Source of the DNA: an uncultured Prevotella sp. | GTDB lineage: Bacteria; Bacteroidota; Bacteroidia; Bacteroidales; Bacteroidaceae | Assembly (NCBI RefSeq): GCF_900549175.1 | Contig: NZ_URNN01000081.1 | Location: 1-15,700, forward strand | DNA: 15,700 bases | Direction: 5' to 3' | Made by a program: the position numbers and the translations under genes | Shown here: piece by piece, positions 1 to 7,366 of the stretch | Position numbering within the stretch: the stretch's first letter is position 1 | How the letters are laid out: each line of letters begins with the position of its first letter | The notes under the pieces: generated by a model | The model's database searches: none | What the model saw: the letters and a program-made list of their open reading frames with translations, nothing else | Told to the model about the DNA's origin: nothing

Positions 1-59
<59 letters not shown>

Positions 60-74
60 GTCGTTTTGCGGTTG

Positions 75-106
75 CAAAGATATTATTATTTCTTGTAACG
101 ACCAAA
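75..106 (-). promoter_or_regulatory. Bacteroidetes-type promoter of tRNA-Gly
   Basis: On the minus strand a TATCTTTG box (75-82) matches the TAnnTTTG -7 consensus. A TTTG -33 box (103-106) lies 20 bases upstream. The -7 box is about 15 bases before the tRNA 5' end. Confidence 0.75.
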
Positions 107-294
107 AGTTTCGTGCGTTTTTTTGATTATATGAATAATGCAAGTTGGTTTAAATGAAAGAGCTGCGTAGTATACTTGTGGTAAAAAGTTCCACGAAATG
201 ATACTGTTATAGATTTTTTTAATTAATTTTGAACCCAAATATATTTATGAACGAAACCGTTTGATAATAAAAGCAAAATTGGGAGGAAAACATA

Positions 295-369
295 ATGTTA
301 ATGTTCATCGGAATAGTGATTTGGATTGTCGGAATGTTTCTTTCACATGCAACAGGGCACGGAGATTGA
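295..369 (+). CDS. possible 24-residue membrane micropeptide
   Basis: A 24-codon frame starts at ATG 295 and ends at TGA 367-369. GGGAGG lies 8 bases upstream of the ATG, which is notable because most genes here have no Shine-Dalgarno sequence. The peptide begins MLMFIGIVIWIVGMF and is almost wholly hydrophobic for about 16 residues, then ends with a short polar tail (SHATGHGD). It would fit a single-pass membrane peptide. No -33/-7 promoter is evident upstream, and I recognise no family. A short frame like this can arise by chance in AT-rich DNA, so this is tentative. A small hairpin (362-377, six-base arms GAGATT/AATCTC around GAAA) overlaps its end. Confidence 0.3.
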   Translation: MLMFIGIVIWIVGMFLSHATGHGD

Positions 370-400
370 AAAATCTCGAATAACGGGACAATTGCAAAGA

Positions 401-440
401 CAATAAATAAAACAATAATACAATAAATAGAACAATAATA
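401..440 (+). repeat. tandem 20-base duplication in the GNAT leader
   Basis: Two adjacent 20-base units (401-420 and 421-440) differ at one base (a/g at the tenth base). Each has the form CAATAAATAaAACAATAATA. A further CAAT follows, which overlaps the ATG of the acetyltransferase at 443. The array therefore forms the whole presumed 5' leader next to the start codon. In Bacteroidetes, A-rich leaders without Shine-Dalgarno sequences help initiation, so copy number could affect expression. That effect is inference. Confidence 0.8.
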
Positions 441-442
441 CA

Positions 443-850
443 ATGGGTAATATTGAATATAAAGAGATACATACGTTCGGCCGTGATGAACTGGAACGGC
501 TGTTCATGTCTGTAGAATGGTCGTCGGGCCACTATCCCGACAAACTTGTTGAAGCCATGAAGAATTACGAGACGGTATATTCGGCATGGGATGGCGACCG
601 GTTGGTCGGTATGATATGTACGATGGATGACGGGGTTATGACGGCCTACATACACTATCTGCTCGTAGATCCGGAATATCAGCACCGGGGCATCGGCAGA
701 CGTCTTGTGGAAATGACCAAGGAGAAGTATAAGGACTATCTGCGTATACTGCTTGTGGCATACGAGGACGGCATAAAGTTTTATGAATCGTGCGGATTCG
801 ACAAGTCCGATCACGGATTTCCCATGTACATCACTGAGTTGTGGACCTGA
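443..850 (+). CDS. GNAT family N-acetyltransferase
   Basis: This 135-residue protein is the usual size for a single GCN5-related N-acetyltransferase domain, which transfers acetyl from acetyl-CoA to an amine. The acetyl-CoA pyrophosphate-binding motif is present: YLLVDPEYQHRGIGRRLVE, with Q80-x-x-G-x-G at about residues 80-85 after the beta-4 strand. The C-terminal FYESCGF (113-119) is the typical GNAT beta-5/alpha-4 ending. The substrate cannot be told from sequence; small-molecule or protein amines are both possible. The ATG at 443 is the first in frame after the 20-base duplication. The gene is monocistronic and converges with the lipoprotein gene at 853, with only two bases between the stop codons and so no room for a dedicated terminator. 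Confidence 0.85.
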   Translation: MGNIEYKEIHTFGRDELERLFMSVEWSSGHYPDKLVEAMKNYETVYSAWDGDRLVGMICTMDDGVMTAYIHYLLVDPEYQHRGIGRRLVEMTKEKYKDYLRILLVAYEDGIKFYESCGFDKSDHGFPMYITELWT

Positions 851-852
851 CA

Positions 853-1455
853 TCAGTTGCTCACCATGAGCACATTGCCGTCGAACCTTATCCGGTATTC
901 CACGAGGCGGTGGCCGTCGTCGGATGTGCCGTAGTTGAGGTTGTACGTGCGTTTGCAGTTGTTGCACGTCACGGTATGGCCGTTGCCGTTTTCGGTCCAT
1001 GACAGCGGGAAGTTGGTGGTGCTGTGATTGTCGAGGCAGTAGGGGCACTGTCCGTCGTAGGCCCTCCACTCGTTGGTCACCGAGCAGCCGATGATGAGAC
1101 TGTTGTTGGCACCGAGCGTGTAACTGTATCTGTTTTCTATATCGGTGGTCAGCGCCATGTTCTTGTCATCGGCAGAAATGTCGAACGGAGCCGAAACCAT
1201 GATGTAGCGTATGCCCTGTCTGCTCTGCGTCTTTACGTTTACGAACATGCCAGGGTTGTTGAGCACCCTTGCCAATATGCTTGCGGGGTGATAGTCGGCA
1301 CGAAACAGGAAGTAGCACGGGCGGTTGCTGAAACGCTCTTCCGCCTTGTCGCACGATGTGACAACGGCACCGGTCAAAGCCACTGCGGCTATTGCCGCAG
1401 CAGCTTTGGCCAGCGTTTTTCTTATTTCTGTCATCGCCTTTTCTTTTCTTGTCAT
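853..1455 (-). CDS. lipoprotein with Rieske-like CxxC/CxxC domain
   Basis: This 200-residue protein has a basic N-terminus, an Ala-rich hydrophobic stretch (residues 17-33) and the lipobox VTSC with the lipidated Cys at 35, so it should be exported and lipid-anchored. Acidic residues after the Cys (CDKAEE) are compatible with outer-membrane or surface sorting in Bacteroidetes. The C-terminal half has CPYC (137-140) and CNNC (164-167) followed by RTYNLNYG, which follows the layout of a Rieske domain. Cysteines stand where Rieske proteins have histidines, so the site would bind zinc or an iron centre of another kind. I recall similar Bacteroidales lipoproteins of unknown function. An internal ATG at 1434 is an alternative start that still leaves a signal peptide. 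It lies 39 bases after argH and may be cotranscribed with it. Confidence 0.7.
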   Translation of the reverse strand: MTRKEKAMTEIRKTLAKAAAAIAAVALTGAVVTSCDKAEERFSNRPCYFLFRADYHPASILARVLNNPGMFVNVKTQSRQGIRYIMVSAPFDISADDKNMALTTDIENRYSYTLGANNSLIIGCSVTNEWRAYDGQCPYCLDNHSTTNFPLSWTENGNGHTVTCNNCKRTYNLNYGTSDDGHRLVEYRIRFDGNVLMVSN

Positions 1456-1494
1456 CGGAAAAGCTTGAAAAAATTAATAATTAATAATTAAAAA

Positions 1495-2847
1495 TTAATA
1501 TGGCCGTGCGCGGTCGAGCAGTTCCTTCTCTGCCTTTTCCACGGCGTCGAAACCGAAACTGTCCATCGTCGTGTGCATCATCTTGCAGATGCGGTCGTTG
1601 CACAAGTTCCCGATGCTGCCCTCGTGAGTGTGGCTGATGTTCTTGTCGGGCACAAAGCGTCCTTCTTCAATCTCCATGCCCACGGTCTTGTAGGCGTCGC
1701 GGAATGGCATGCCTGCCGCTGCCAGACGGTTAACCTCCTCCACTGAGAACATCGGGTCGTAAATCGGGTTGTCGAGGATGTGCTCGTTGACCTCGATGCG
1801 GCTTATTATCCATGCCGCCATCGCCAGACAGTCCTTCAGCTCGCCGAAGGCAGGCAGGAACACCTCCTTTATTATCTGAAGGTCGCGGAAATAGCCCGTG
1901 GGCAGGTTGTTCATTATCAGCTGTATCTGTTGCGGCAGAGCCTGCAGCTTGTTGCTCTTGGCGCGTATCAGCTCGAAGACGTCGGGGTTCTTCTTGTGCG
2001 GCATGATGGAACTGCCGGTGGTGCACTCTTTGGGCAGGCGCACGAAAGCGAAGTTCTGACTGTTGAACAGGCAGGCATCGAAGGCCAGCTTCGACAGGGT
2101 GCCGGCGATGGATGCCATGGCGAAAGCCACGTTGCGCTCGGTCTTGCCGCGCCCCATCTGTGCGTAAACCACGTTGTAGTCCATCGACTCGAAGCCGAGC
2201 AGGTGCGTGGTCATTGCGCGGTCGAGCGGGAACGACGAGCCGTAACCGGCGGCCGAGCCGAGCGGATTGCGGTTGGTCATGCGGTAGGCGGCATTGAGGA
2301 ACAGCGTGTCGTCGGCCAGACTCTCGGCATGCGCGCCGAACCACAGGCCGAACGAGCTGGGCATGGCCACCTGCAGGTGGGTGTAGCCCGGCATGAGCAC
2401 ATGCTTGTACTGGTTGCTCTTGGCTATCAGCTCGTCGAACAGGGCCATCACGGCCTGTGCCACCTCCTTCAGCTCCTGTCGTATGAAGAGCTTCAGGTCG
2501 ACGAGCACCTGGTCGTTTCTCGACCGTCCGCTGTGTATCTTTTTGCCCATGTCGCCCAGGCGGCGCGTGAGCATCAGTTCCACCTGCGAGTGAACGTCTT
2601 CCACACCGTCTTCTATTACAAATTCGCCGCGTTCGCACATATCGTATATGTTGCGCAGTTCGGCCAAAAGACATGGCAGCTCGTCGCTGCCGAGCAGTCC
2701 GATGCTTTCGAGCATGATGATGTGAGCCATGGAGCCCATCACGTCGTACTTGGCCAGATAGAGGTCCATCTCGCGGTCGCGTCCCACGGTGAAACGCTCT
2801 ATCTCCTTGTTTATCTCAAAGTTTTTCTCCCAAAGTTTGCTTGCCAT
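1495..2847 (-). CDS. argH: argininosuccinate lyase
   Basis: ArgH cleaves argininosuccinate to arginine and fumarate, the last step of arginine synthesis, as a cytosolic homotetramer. The fumarase/aspartase superfamily signature GSSIMPHKKNPD is at residues 278-289, with the catalytic serine in the mobile GSS loop. SGRSRNDQ (106-113) and GYTHLQ (154-159) are the other two conserved regions. The length of 450 residues is complete for the family. The ATG at 2847 gives the expected start (MASKLWEKNF). The gene follows the SRPBCC gene by 19 bases and is probably in the same transcript. Confidence 0.97.
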   Translation of the reverse strand: MASKLWEKNFEINKEIERFTVGRDREMDLYLAKYDVMGSMAHIIMLESIGLLGSDELPCLLAELRNIYDMCERGEFVIEDGVEDVHSQVELMLTRRLGDMGKKIHSGRSRNDQVLVDLKLFIRQELKEVAQAVMALFDELIAKSNQYKHVLMPGYTHLQVAMPSSFGLWFGAHAESLADDTLFLNAAYRMTNRNPLGSAAGYGSSFPLDRAMTTHLLGFESMDYNVVYAQMGRGKTERNVAFAMASIAGTLSKLAFDACLFNSQNFAFVRLPKECTTGSSIMPHKKNPDVFELIRAKSNKLQALPQQIQLIMNNLPTGYFRDLQIIKEVFLPAFGELKDCLAMAAWIISRIEVNEHILDNPIYDPMFSVEEVNRLAAAGMPFRDAYKTVGMEIEEGRFVPDKNISHTHEGSIGNLCNDRICKMMHTTMDSFGFDAVEKAEKELLDRARPY

Positions 2848-2866
2848 TGTTCCGTCTTTGTTTTTT

Positions 2867-3280
2867 TTATTCGTAGGGGATAGCGGCCAGGGTGTCGGCT
2901 ATCTTCTCGATACCTTCCTGCAGCGGCCCCGACACCATACCCTTGATGAACGGGTTGAGGCTGGCCTCCACCGTTATTTTCATCTTGCACGATGTCTCGG
3001 TTACGGGCAGCAGCTGAATCCATAGATTGAAGGGTATGGGCGACTGCTCGGACTCGAACTTCACGCATTTAGGCTCTTCGCGGTTGATGATGCGCAGGCG
3101 CAAATCGCCCACGGGAGCCACGCTGATGCTCACCGAGTCGTGGTCGAAGTGGAAGTCTTTCACCTTGTCTTCGGGCACACGGTCGCGTACTTCCTCCAGA
3201 TTTTCCAGATTGCTGATTTTGTTGTATACGGCCGTCTGTGAATATGGTATCTGCTTTATGCTGCTTTCAAATCTGCTCAT
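2867..3280 (-). CDS. SRPBCC (START/Bet v 1-like) family protein
   Basis: This 137-residue protein starts MSRFESSIKQIPYSQTAVYN and ends with a long amphipathic helix (FIKGMVSGPLQEGIEKIADT). That matches the N-terminal strand and C-terminal helix of the SRPBCC fold, a hydrophobic-ligand-binding cavity protein. Small SRPBCC proteins next to pyrE and argH are common in Bacteroidales; no ligand or reaction is known to me. It lies 19 bases before argH and 178 bases after pyrE, a gap widened by the MITE-like element. No signal peptide is present, so it should be cytosolic. Confidence 0.75.
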   Translation of the reverse strand: MSRFESSIKQIPYSQTAVYNKISNLENLEEVRDRVPEDKVKDFHFDHDSVSISVAPVGDLRLRIINREEPKCVKFESEQSPIPFNLWIQLLPVTETSCKMKITVEASLNPFIKGMVSGPLQEGIEKIADTLAAIPYE

Positions 3281-3342
3281 GTAAGTTGTGCTTTTTAATT
3301 AATAAGATACTGTGTCAAAATGCAGTTCATGCACAAAAAAAA

Positions 3343-3429
3343 GTAGGGACATATTCTTGTATTTGTCCGTTTGTAACATGTTTATATTCAATGTTTACCA
3401 GGCGGACAAATACAAGAATATGTCCCTAC
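3343..3429. mobile_element. 87-base MITE-like palindromic element, intact copy
   Basis: Two 27-base arms (3343-3369 and 3403-3429) are perfect reverse complements around a 33-base centre. The outer ends read GTAGGGACATATTCTTG. A second, decayed copy with the same arms is at 7555-7630, so this is a dispersed repeat and not a private terminator. Beyond the arms, CAAAATGCAG on the left (near 3316) and CTGCATTTCG on the right (near 3441) form a weaker outer inverted repeat, so the full element may be larger. No coding capacity and no clear target-site duplication are seen. It separates pyrE from the SRPBCC gene. The RNA would form a very stable hairpin and could attenuate read-through. Confidence 0.7.
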
Positions 3430-3458
3430 CTGCGCAATCGTCTGCATTTCGTTCAGGC

Positions 3459-4094
3459 CTATTCTTTTCTCCACTCCGACGGGTTCTTGCGCCATTCGTT
3501 AAGCACGGCGATGTCATCGGTGGCAATATATCCCGTCTCGGCGGCCTGGGCCACCACATGCTCGTAGTCGGTGAGCGTGACGAGTTTTACTCCGGCGTCG
3601 GCAAAAGCCTTCTCTGCCACGGGGAATCCGTAGGTGTAAGACGCCACCATGCCCACCACCTCGCAGCCGTGCTTGCGCAGTGCCTCCACTGCCTTGAGAC
3701 TGCTGCCGCCGGTGGAGATGAGGTCTTCTACAACCACAACCTTTGCCCCCGGAGTGAGTTCACCCTCTATGAGGTTTTCCATGCCGTGGTCTTTGGGTTT
3801 GCTGCGTACGTATGCGAACGGCAGCGACAGCTCGTCGGCCACGAGTGCTCCCTGTGCTATGGCGCCTGTGGCAACACCGGCCACGGCCTCGGCCTCGGGG
3901 AAATTCTCCTGTATGGCGTGACACAGTTCTATCTTCACGAAGTCGCGCAGGCGGGGGAACGACAGGGTCTTGCGGTTGTCGCAGTAGAACGGCGATTTCC
4001 AGCCTGATGCCCATGTGAAGGGGTTGCCCGGTTGCAGCTTTATGGCTTTCACCTCGAGCAGTTTTGATGCGAATGTTTTCTTGATTGTGCTCAT
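3459..4094 (-). CDS. pyrE: orotate phosphoribosyltransferase
   Basis: PyrE joins orotate to PRPP to give orotidine monophosphate in pyrimidine synthesis. The type I phosphoribosyltransferase PRPP-binding motif is VVVVEDLISTGGSS (119-132), with the acidic pair E123-D124. The flexible-loop region RSKPKDHG (97-104) and the ASGWKSPFYCDNR segment (29-41) near the orotate site are also present. At 211 residues it is full length. The start at 4094 gives a standard MSTIKKTFASKLLE N-terminus. The ComF-type gene ends 92 bases upstream, and a possible -7 box lies in that gap. Confidence 0.97.
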   Translation of the reverse strand: MSTIKKTFASKLLEVKAIKLQPGNPFTWASGWKSPFYCDNRKTLSFPRLRDFVKIELCHAIQENFPEAEAVAGVATGAIAQGALVADELSLPFAYVRSKPKDHGMENLIEGELTPGAKVVVVEDLISTGGSSLKAVEALRKHGCEVVGMVASYTYGFPVAEKAFADAGVKLVTLTDYEHVVAQAAETGYIATDDIAVLNEWRKNPSEWRKE

Positions 4095-4133
4095 TTCTTA
4101 TATTGTTTTTTTATGTTAATGCCGTTATCTTTG

Positions 4134-4141
4134 CAAAGGTA
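4134..4141 (-). promoter_or_regulatory. possible -7 box for pyrE
   Basis: The minus strand reads TACCTTTG, a full TAnnTTTG match, 39 bases before the pyrE ATG. No good -33 TTTG or TTG is found at the usual distance. The same site reads TATCTTTG on the plus strand (4126-4133), forming a near palindrome, but no gene follows on that strand. pyrE may also be reached by read-through from comF. Confidence 0.4.
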
Positions 4142-4186
4142 GGGATTCTTTGTCAAATGCGTGTTGATGGTATGGTTAAAAAGTCT

Positions 4187-4885
4187 TTAACCCTTGGCGA
4201 AAGCCAGTGTGATGACGCTCAGGCGTATCCCCGGTATGCCGTCGAGGCAGGCCCCGCAGGCCATGGTGGTGGCACCCGTTGTTATCACGTCATCAACCAG
4301 CAGTACGTGGCGGCCGGCCAGTCTGCTGCCGTCGGTGAGGCGGAACGCGTCTTTCACGTTGTCGCGTCTCATCCATCGCGTGAGTGTGGTCTGGCTGGAG
4401 GAGAAGGCTGTGCGTTCCAGTGCTTCGGTGTCAACCGGTATGCCCGTCACCTCTCCTATGCCTCTGGCTATCAGCTCGCTCTGGTTGTAGCCTCTGCTGC
4501 GTTTGCGCTTGCGGGTGAGCGGCACGGGCACCATTACGTCGATACCGTCGAAAAATCCCGCACAGGCAAACTCACGTGCCATTATCCGTCCCATTGTTAC
4601 GGCGGCATCGGCGCGTCCGCCATACTTCATGGCGTAGACGATGCGTGCCGACTCGGTGTGCGGCAGATGGAAAAACAGGGCGGCGGCCCGCTCCACCGGC
4701 ATAAGCCCCCAAAACAGCCGGGCCATCGGGTTGTCTTCCGGAGAGCGGGCATAGCCGGTGCGCGGCAGATGCAGCAGGCACACCTGGCATACGGTGTCTT
4801 CGGTGGGCGACAGGCGCGACCCGCATGCCGTGCACACACGTGGTGCAATGAGGTCGAGCAGGCGTGTGACGATGCTAATCCTCAT
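4187..4885 (-). CDS. ComF family phosphoribosyltransferase-like protein
   Basis: The N-terminus carries a four-cysteine zinc finger (C18, C21, C33, C36). It is followed by a phosphoribosyltransferase-like domain with MVPVPL (118-123), RGYNQ (131-135) and the PRPP motif VLLVDDVITTGATT (194-207). This order and the 232-residue length are those of the ComF/GntX family. In competent bacteria ComF helps move single-stranded DNA inward; in Bacteroidetes the role is unknown. Its start overlaps the 3' end of recX by 11 bases, so the two are translationally linked. pyrE follows downstream. Confidence 0.88.
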   Translation of the reverse strand: MRISIVTRLLDLIAPRVCTACGSRLSPTEDTVCQVCLLHLPRTGYARSPEDNPMARLFWGLMPVERAAALFFHLPHTESARIVYAMKYGGRADAAVTMGRIMAREFACAGFFDGIDVMVPVPLTRKRKRSRGYNQSELIARGIGEVTGIPVDTEALERTAFSSSQTTLTRWMRRDNVKDAFRLTDGSRLAGRHVLLVDDVITTGATTMACGACLDGIPGIRLSVITLAFAKG

Positions 4886-5387
4886 ATTCTCCGTCAGGGT
4901 AGTCTGAATCTAGACCGTCGGTGCAGTCAGCGGCGTCGCCGAGGCAGCGGCGTATTTGGTCGAATGTGAATCCGCGGCTTATCCCGAACCTTATCAGTTT
5001 GGTGTTCAGCTCATACTCGTTTGCGGCCCGTGTGCTCTTGCGCTTGCTGTTGAGCATGGGGCGCAGCACGGCCATATATTCCCCGTCGCCGATGCCGTCG
5101 AGCACGCGCTGCTGTATGTCGCTGTCTATGTGCTTCATCCACATGGCCTGCTCAATTTTGCGGCGTCCCCATTTGTTGTATTTTATCTTGTCGGAAGCAA
5201 AGGCCCGTGCAAAACGTTCGTCATCGACGAACCTGTTGGCGGTGAGATATTCCATGACGCGTGCCCGGGCGTCTTCGGCCACGCCCCATCGTTTCATCTT
5301 CTCTACCATCTCATGCGAGCAGTGTTCTGCCTGTGAGCATACAGTGGCGAGGCGCAGGCGCGCTTCCTCTTCTGTCATTTCTTTCAT
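4875..5387 (-). CDS. recX: regulatory protein RecX
   Basis: RecX family proteins bind RecA filaments and modulate recombination. The protein (170 residues) is nearly all helical, with the repeated three-helix pattern of RecX. Typical segments are YLTANRFVDDERFARAFASD (48-67), KWGRRKIEQAMWMKHI (72-87) and FGISRGFTFDQIRRCLG at the C-terminus. The acidic tail (DSDYPDGEYED) is a local feature. It starts four bases after the prmC stop and overlaps the comF-like gene, so prmC-recX-comF form one operon. Confidence 0.88.
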   Translation of the reverse strand: MKEMTEEEARLRLATVCSQAEHCSHEMVEKMKRWGVAEDARARVMEYLTANRFVDDERFARAFASDKIKYNKWGRRKIEQAMWMKHIDSDIQQRVLDGIGDGEYMAVLRPMLNSKRKSTRAANEYELNTKLIRFGISRGFTFDQIRRCLGDAADCTDGLDSDYPDGEYED

Positions 5388-5391
5388 TTTT

Positions 5392-6309
5392 TTAGTAGGG
5401 CTTTGTTGGTTTTGTAGGTGGAGTGGGTGCGATAGTTTTTGTAGGTGTGGTATGGGTGGCTTTTGCGAACCGTTCCCTGCCGAAACTGTCGTGGCGCGTC
5501 TCCACAGTTGTAAAACCGCAGTCGCGCAGCATGCCGCGCAGTTCTGCTGCGTAGAGAGGGTTTATCTCGAAGTAAAGCTGCCCGCCCGGTTTCAGTGCCT
5601 GTGCCGCATACCGGGCTATGGCCCGGTAGAACAGCAGCGGGTCGTCATCGGGTACGAATAGTGCCGTATGTGGCTCGTGGTCGAGCACGTTGTGCTCCAT
5701 GTCACTGCGTTCGCGCTGGCAGATGTATGGCGGGTTGCTCACTATGATGTCCCAGCGGGCGTTGTCGCGTGGTGCGTCCAGCGCATCCTGTACACAGAAT
5801 GTAACCTTGGCTCCGAGATTTGCCGCATTGCGCTCTGCAATGCGGAGTGCCTCTGCATACATGTCCCATGCCGACACACTTGCTCCCGTGATGTCGAGCG
5901 CCAGCGTTATGGCAATGCAGCCGCTCCCGGTGCCGATGTCGAGTATCGCCGGCCCGCCGCCGCCATCGTATTTCCGGTCTTTTCCGTCTTTCCCGTTCGA
6001 GGAGACTACCCATTCGCACAGTTCTTCCGTTTCAGGACGCGGTATGAGCACTCCCGGTCCGACGTTCAGCGTGCGGCCGCAGAAGTCGGCCCGCCCCAAA
6101 ACGTACTGTACCGGTTCGGCTTTCATCAGGCGGCTGACGATTTTTTCCAGTTCGTGACAGTCATCTGCCGATAATTGTGTAACTTTGCCGCAATAAATAT
6201 CCGTGGCCGACATGCCGAAACGCACGTCAAGCACGTAGCGGATGATGGCCTTGGCCTCGCCGCTGTCGTAGATGGCGGTAAGTGGCCGCCAAAGGTTCTC
6301 GTAGGTCAT
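5392..6309 (-). CDS. prmC: peptide chain release factor N5-glutamine methyltransferase
   Basis: PrmC (HemK) methylates the glutamine of the GGQ motif in release factors RF1 and RF2 using S-adenosylmethionine. The AdoMet-binding motif LDIGTGSGCIAI is at 123-134, the catalytic NPPY at 192-195 (SNPPYICQRE), and the family signature LIPRPETEEL at 88-97. I chose the ATG at 6309 (MTYENLWRPL), which gives 305 residues. The frame stays open upstream but would run into the divergent ribD gene. The last 20 or so residues (THTTPTKTIAPTPPTKPTK and on) are a Thr/Pro/Lys-rich tail after the normal family ending near RERFAKA. It is encoded by degenerate repeats and looks like a local extension. Confidence 0.93.
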   Translation of the reverse strand: MTYENLWRPLTAIYDSGEAKAIIRYVLDVRFGMSATDIYCGKVTQLSADDCHELEKIVSRLMKAEPVQYVLGRADFCGRTLNVGPGVLIPRPETEELCEWVVSSNGKDGKDRKYDGGGGPAILDIGTGSGCIAITLALDITGASVSAWDMYAEALRIAERNAANLGAKVTFCVQDALDAPRDNARWDIIVSNPPYICQRERSDMEHNVLDHEPHTALFVPDDDPLLFYRAIARYAAQALKPGGQLYFEINPLYAAELRGMLRDCGFTTVETRHDSFGRERFAKATHTTPTKTIAPTPPTKPTKPY

Positions 6310-6317
6310 TATGTATG

Positions 6318-6325
6318 CAAAAATA
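6318..6325 (-). promoter_or_regulatory. possible -7 box of the prmC operon
   Basis: The minus strand reads TATTTTTG, a TAnnTTTG match, only eight bases before the prmC ATG. If used, the transcript would be almost leaderless. No clear -33 box is seen, so support is weak. Confidence 0.25.
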
Positions 6326-6391
6326 TATAAAATCTGCGACATTCCGCCCCGGCAGGATAAAGAAATTTGTTTTATTATTTGGTGAAGAGTT

Positions 6392-7336
6392 ATGGACAGA
6401 ATGTCTGAAGACGAAAAATACATGCGCCGTTGCCTGCAACTTGCAGCATGCGGCAGGAAAAACGCACGCCCTAACCCTATGGTGGGGGCGGTGATAGTGC
6501 ACGACGGCCGCATCATCGGCGAGGGGTACCACGTGCGTTGCGGCGAGGGGCACGCCGAGGTGAATGCCTTCGCTTCGGTGAAGGCGTGCGACGAGCCGCT
6601 GCTGCCGGAGGCGACCATATATGTCAGTCTCGAACCGTGCGCCCATTATGGCAAGACACCACCGTGTGCCGAACTGATTGTGCGCAAGGGTGTGCGCCGT
6701 GTTGTCGTGGGGTGCGTCGACCCGTTTGCCAAGGTAAAGGGGCGCGGCATAGAGATGATACGCAATGCCGGTATCGAGGTTACGGTTGGGGTGCTTGAGC
6801 GTGAGTGTATCGAGCTGAACAGCCGTTTCATGACATATCACAGTCTGCACCGTCCGTACATCATATTGAAGTGGGCGCAGACGGCCGACGGGTTTATCGA
6901 CGACAATTTCCGTCCGGTGATGATATCAAACGATTTCACCAGGATGCTCAGCCATAAACTGCGTGCCGAGAACGATGCCATTCTTGTGGGGCGGACCACT
7001 GCCGCCCGTGACAATCCACAACTCAACGTGCGTGATTGGGTGGGGGATGACCCGCGGCGGATTGTCCTCGGCCACGATATCGACCTGACAGCACTTGTCG
7101 GCGAACTCTATGGCGACGGTATTCAGTCGCTCATTGTGGAGGGTGGGGCAAAGACCCACCGTTCGTTCATCGACCTCGGCCTGTGGGATGAGATACGTGT
7201 GGAAACGGCACCGTTCGCCGTCTGCCGCGGTACGCGTGCGCCACAGCTACCCGACAATGTTGCTGTTACGGCGTGTTGCCGGTACGACGGCAATGTAATC
7301 ACGATGTATAAGAGGGCTGGCCATGAAGTAAGATAA
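6392..7336 (+). CDS. ribD: bifunctional riboflavin biosynthesis protein RibD, short form
   Basis: RibD deaminates the pyrimidine ring of the GTP-derived riboflavin precursor and then reduces its ribose. The N-terminal deaminase has the zinc ligands HAE (54-56) and PCAHYGKTPPC (82-92). The C-terminal reductase has LKWAQTADGFID (159-170), AILVGRTT (196-203), DNPQLNVR and VEGGA (249-253). At 314 residues it is shorter than the roughly 340-370 usual for the family. The gap falls at about residues 227-231, where IVLGH runs almost straight into DLTALVGELYGDGIQSL. The segment that normally holds the LP...lFDg...PTlv-type strand is missing in frame. ATG 6401 (MSEDEKYM) is an alternative start. It diverges from prmC. 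No FMN riboswitch is visible in the 82-base intergenic gap. Confidence 0.9.
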   Translation: MDRMSEDEKYMRRCLQLAACGRKNARPNPMVGAVIVHDGRIIGEGYHVRCGEGHAEVNAFASVKACDEPLLPEATIYVSLEPCAHYGKTPPCAELIVRKGVRRVVVGCVDPFAKVKGRGIEMIRNAGIEVTVGVLERECIELNSRFMTYHSLHRPYIILKWAQTADGFIDDNFRPVMISNDFTRMLSHKLRAENDAILVGRTTAARDNPQLNVRDWVGDDPRRIVLGHDIDLTALVGELYGDGIQSLIVEGGAKTHRSFIDLGLWDEIRVETAPFAVCRGTRAPQLPDNVAVTACCRYDGNVITMYKRAGHEVR

Positions 7337-7366
7337 GTTATATTACTTTGCAATATAAGTTGTTTT
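7333..7366 (+). terminator. possible terminator after ribD
   Basis: Arms TTATATT (7338-7344) and AATATAA (7352-7358), extended by further pairs past one mismatch, are followed by TTTT (7363-7366). The hairpin begins at the ribD stop codon. It is AT-rich and so weak. Confidence 0.4.

Noticed and set aside
1470..1499. AT-rich repeated TTAATAA run between argH and the lipoprotein gene
   Set aside because: Simple low-complexity sequence without promoter match or stable hairpin.
1780..2883. Long plus-strand frame opposite argH, and a similar one at 10073-11689 opposite argS
   Set aside because: Both are shadows of strongly supported genes on the other strand, caused by GC-rich codon use.
4126..4133. 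Plus-strand TATCTTTG near pyrE
   Set aside because: No gene follows on that strand. It is the palindromic partner of the minus-strand -7 box.
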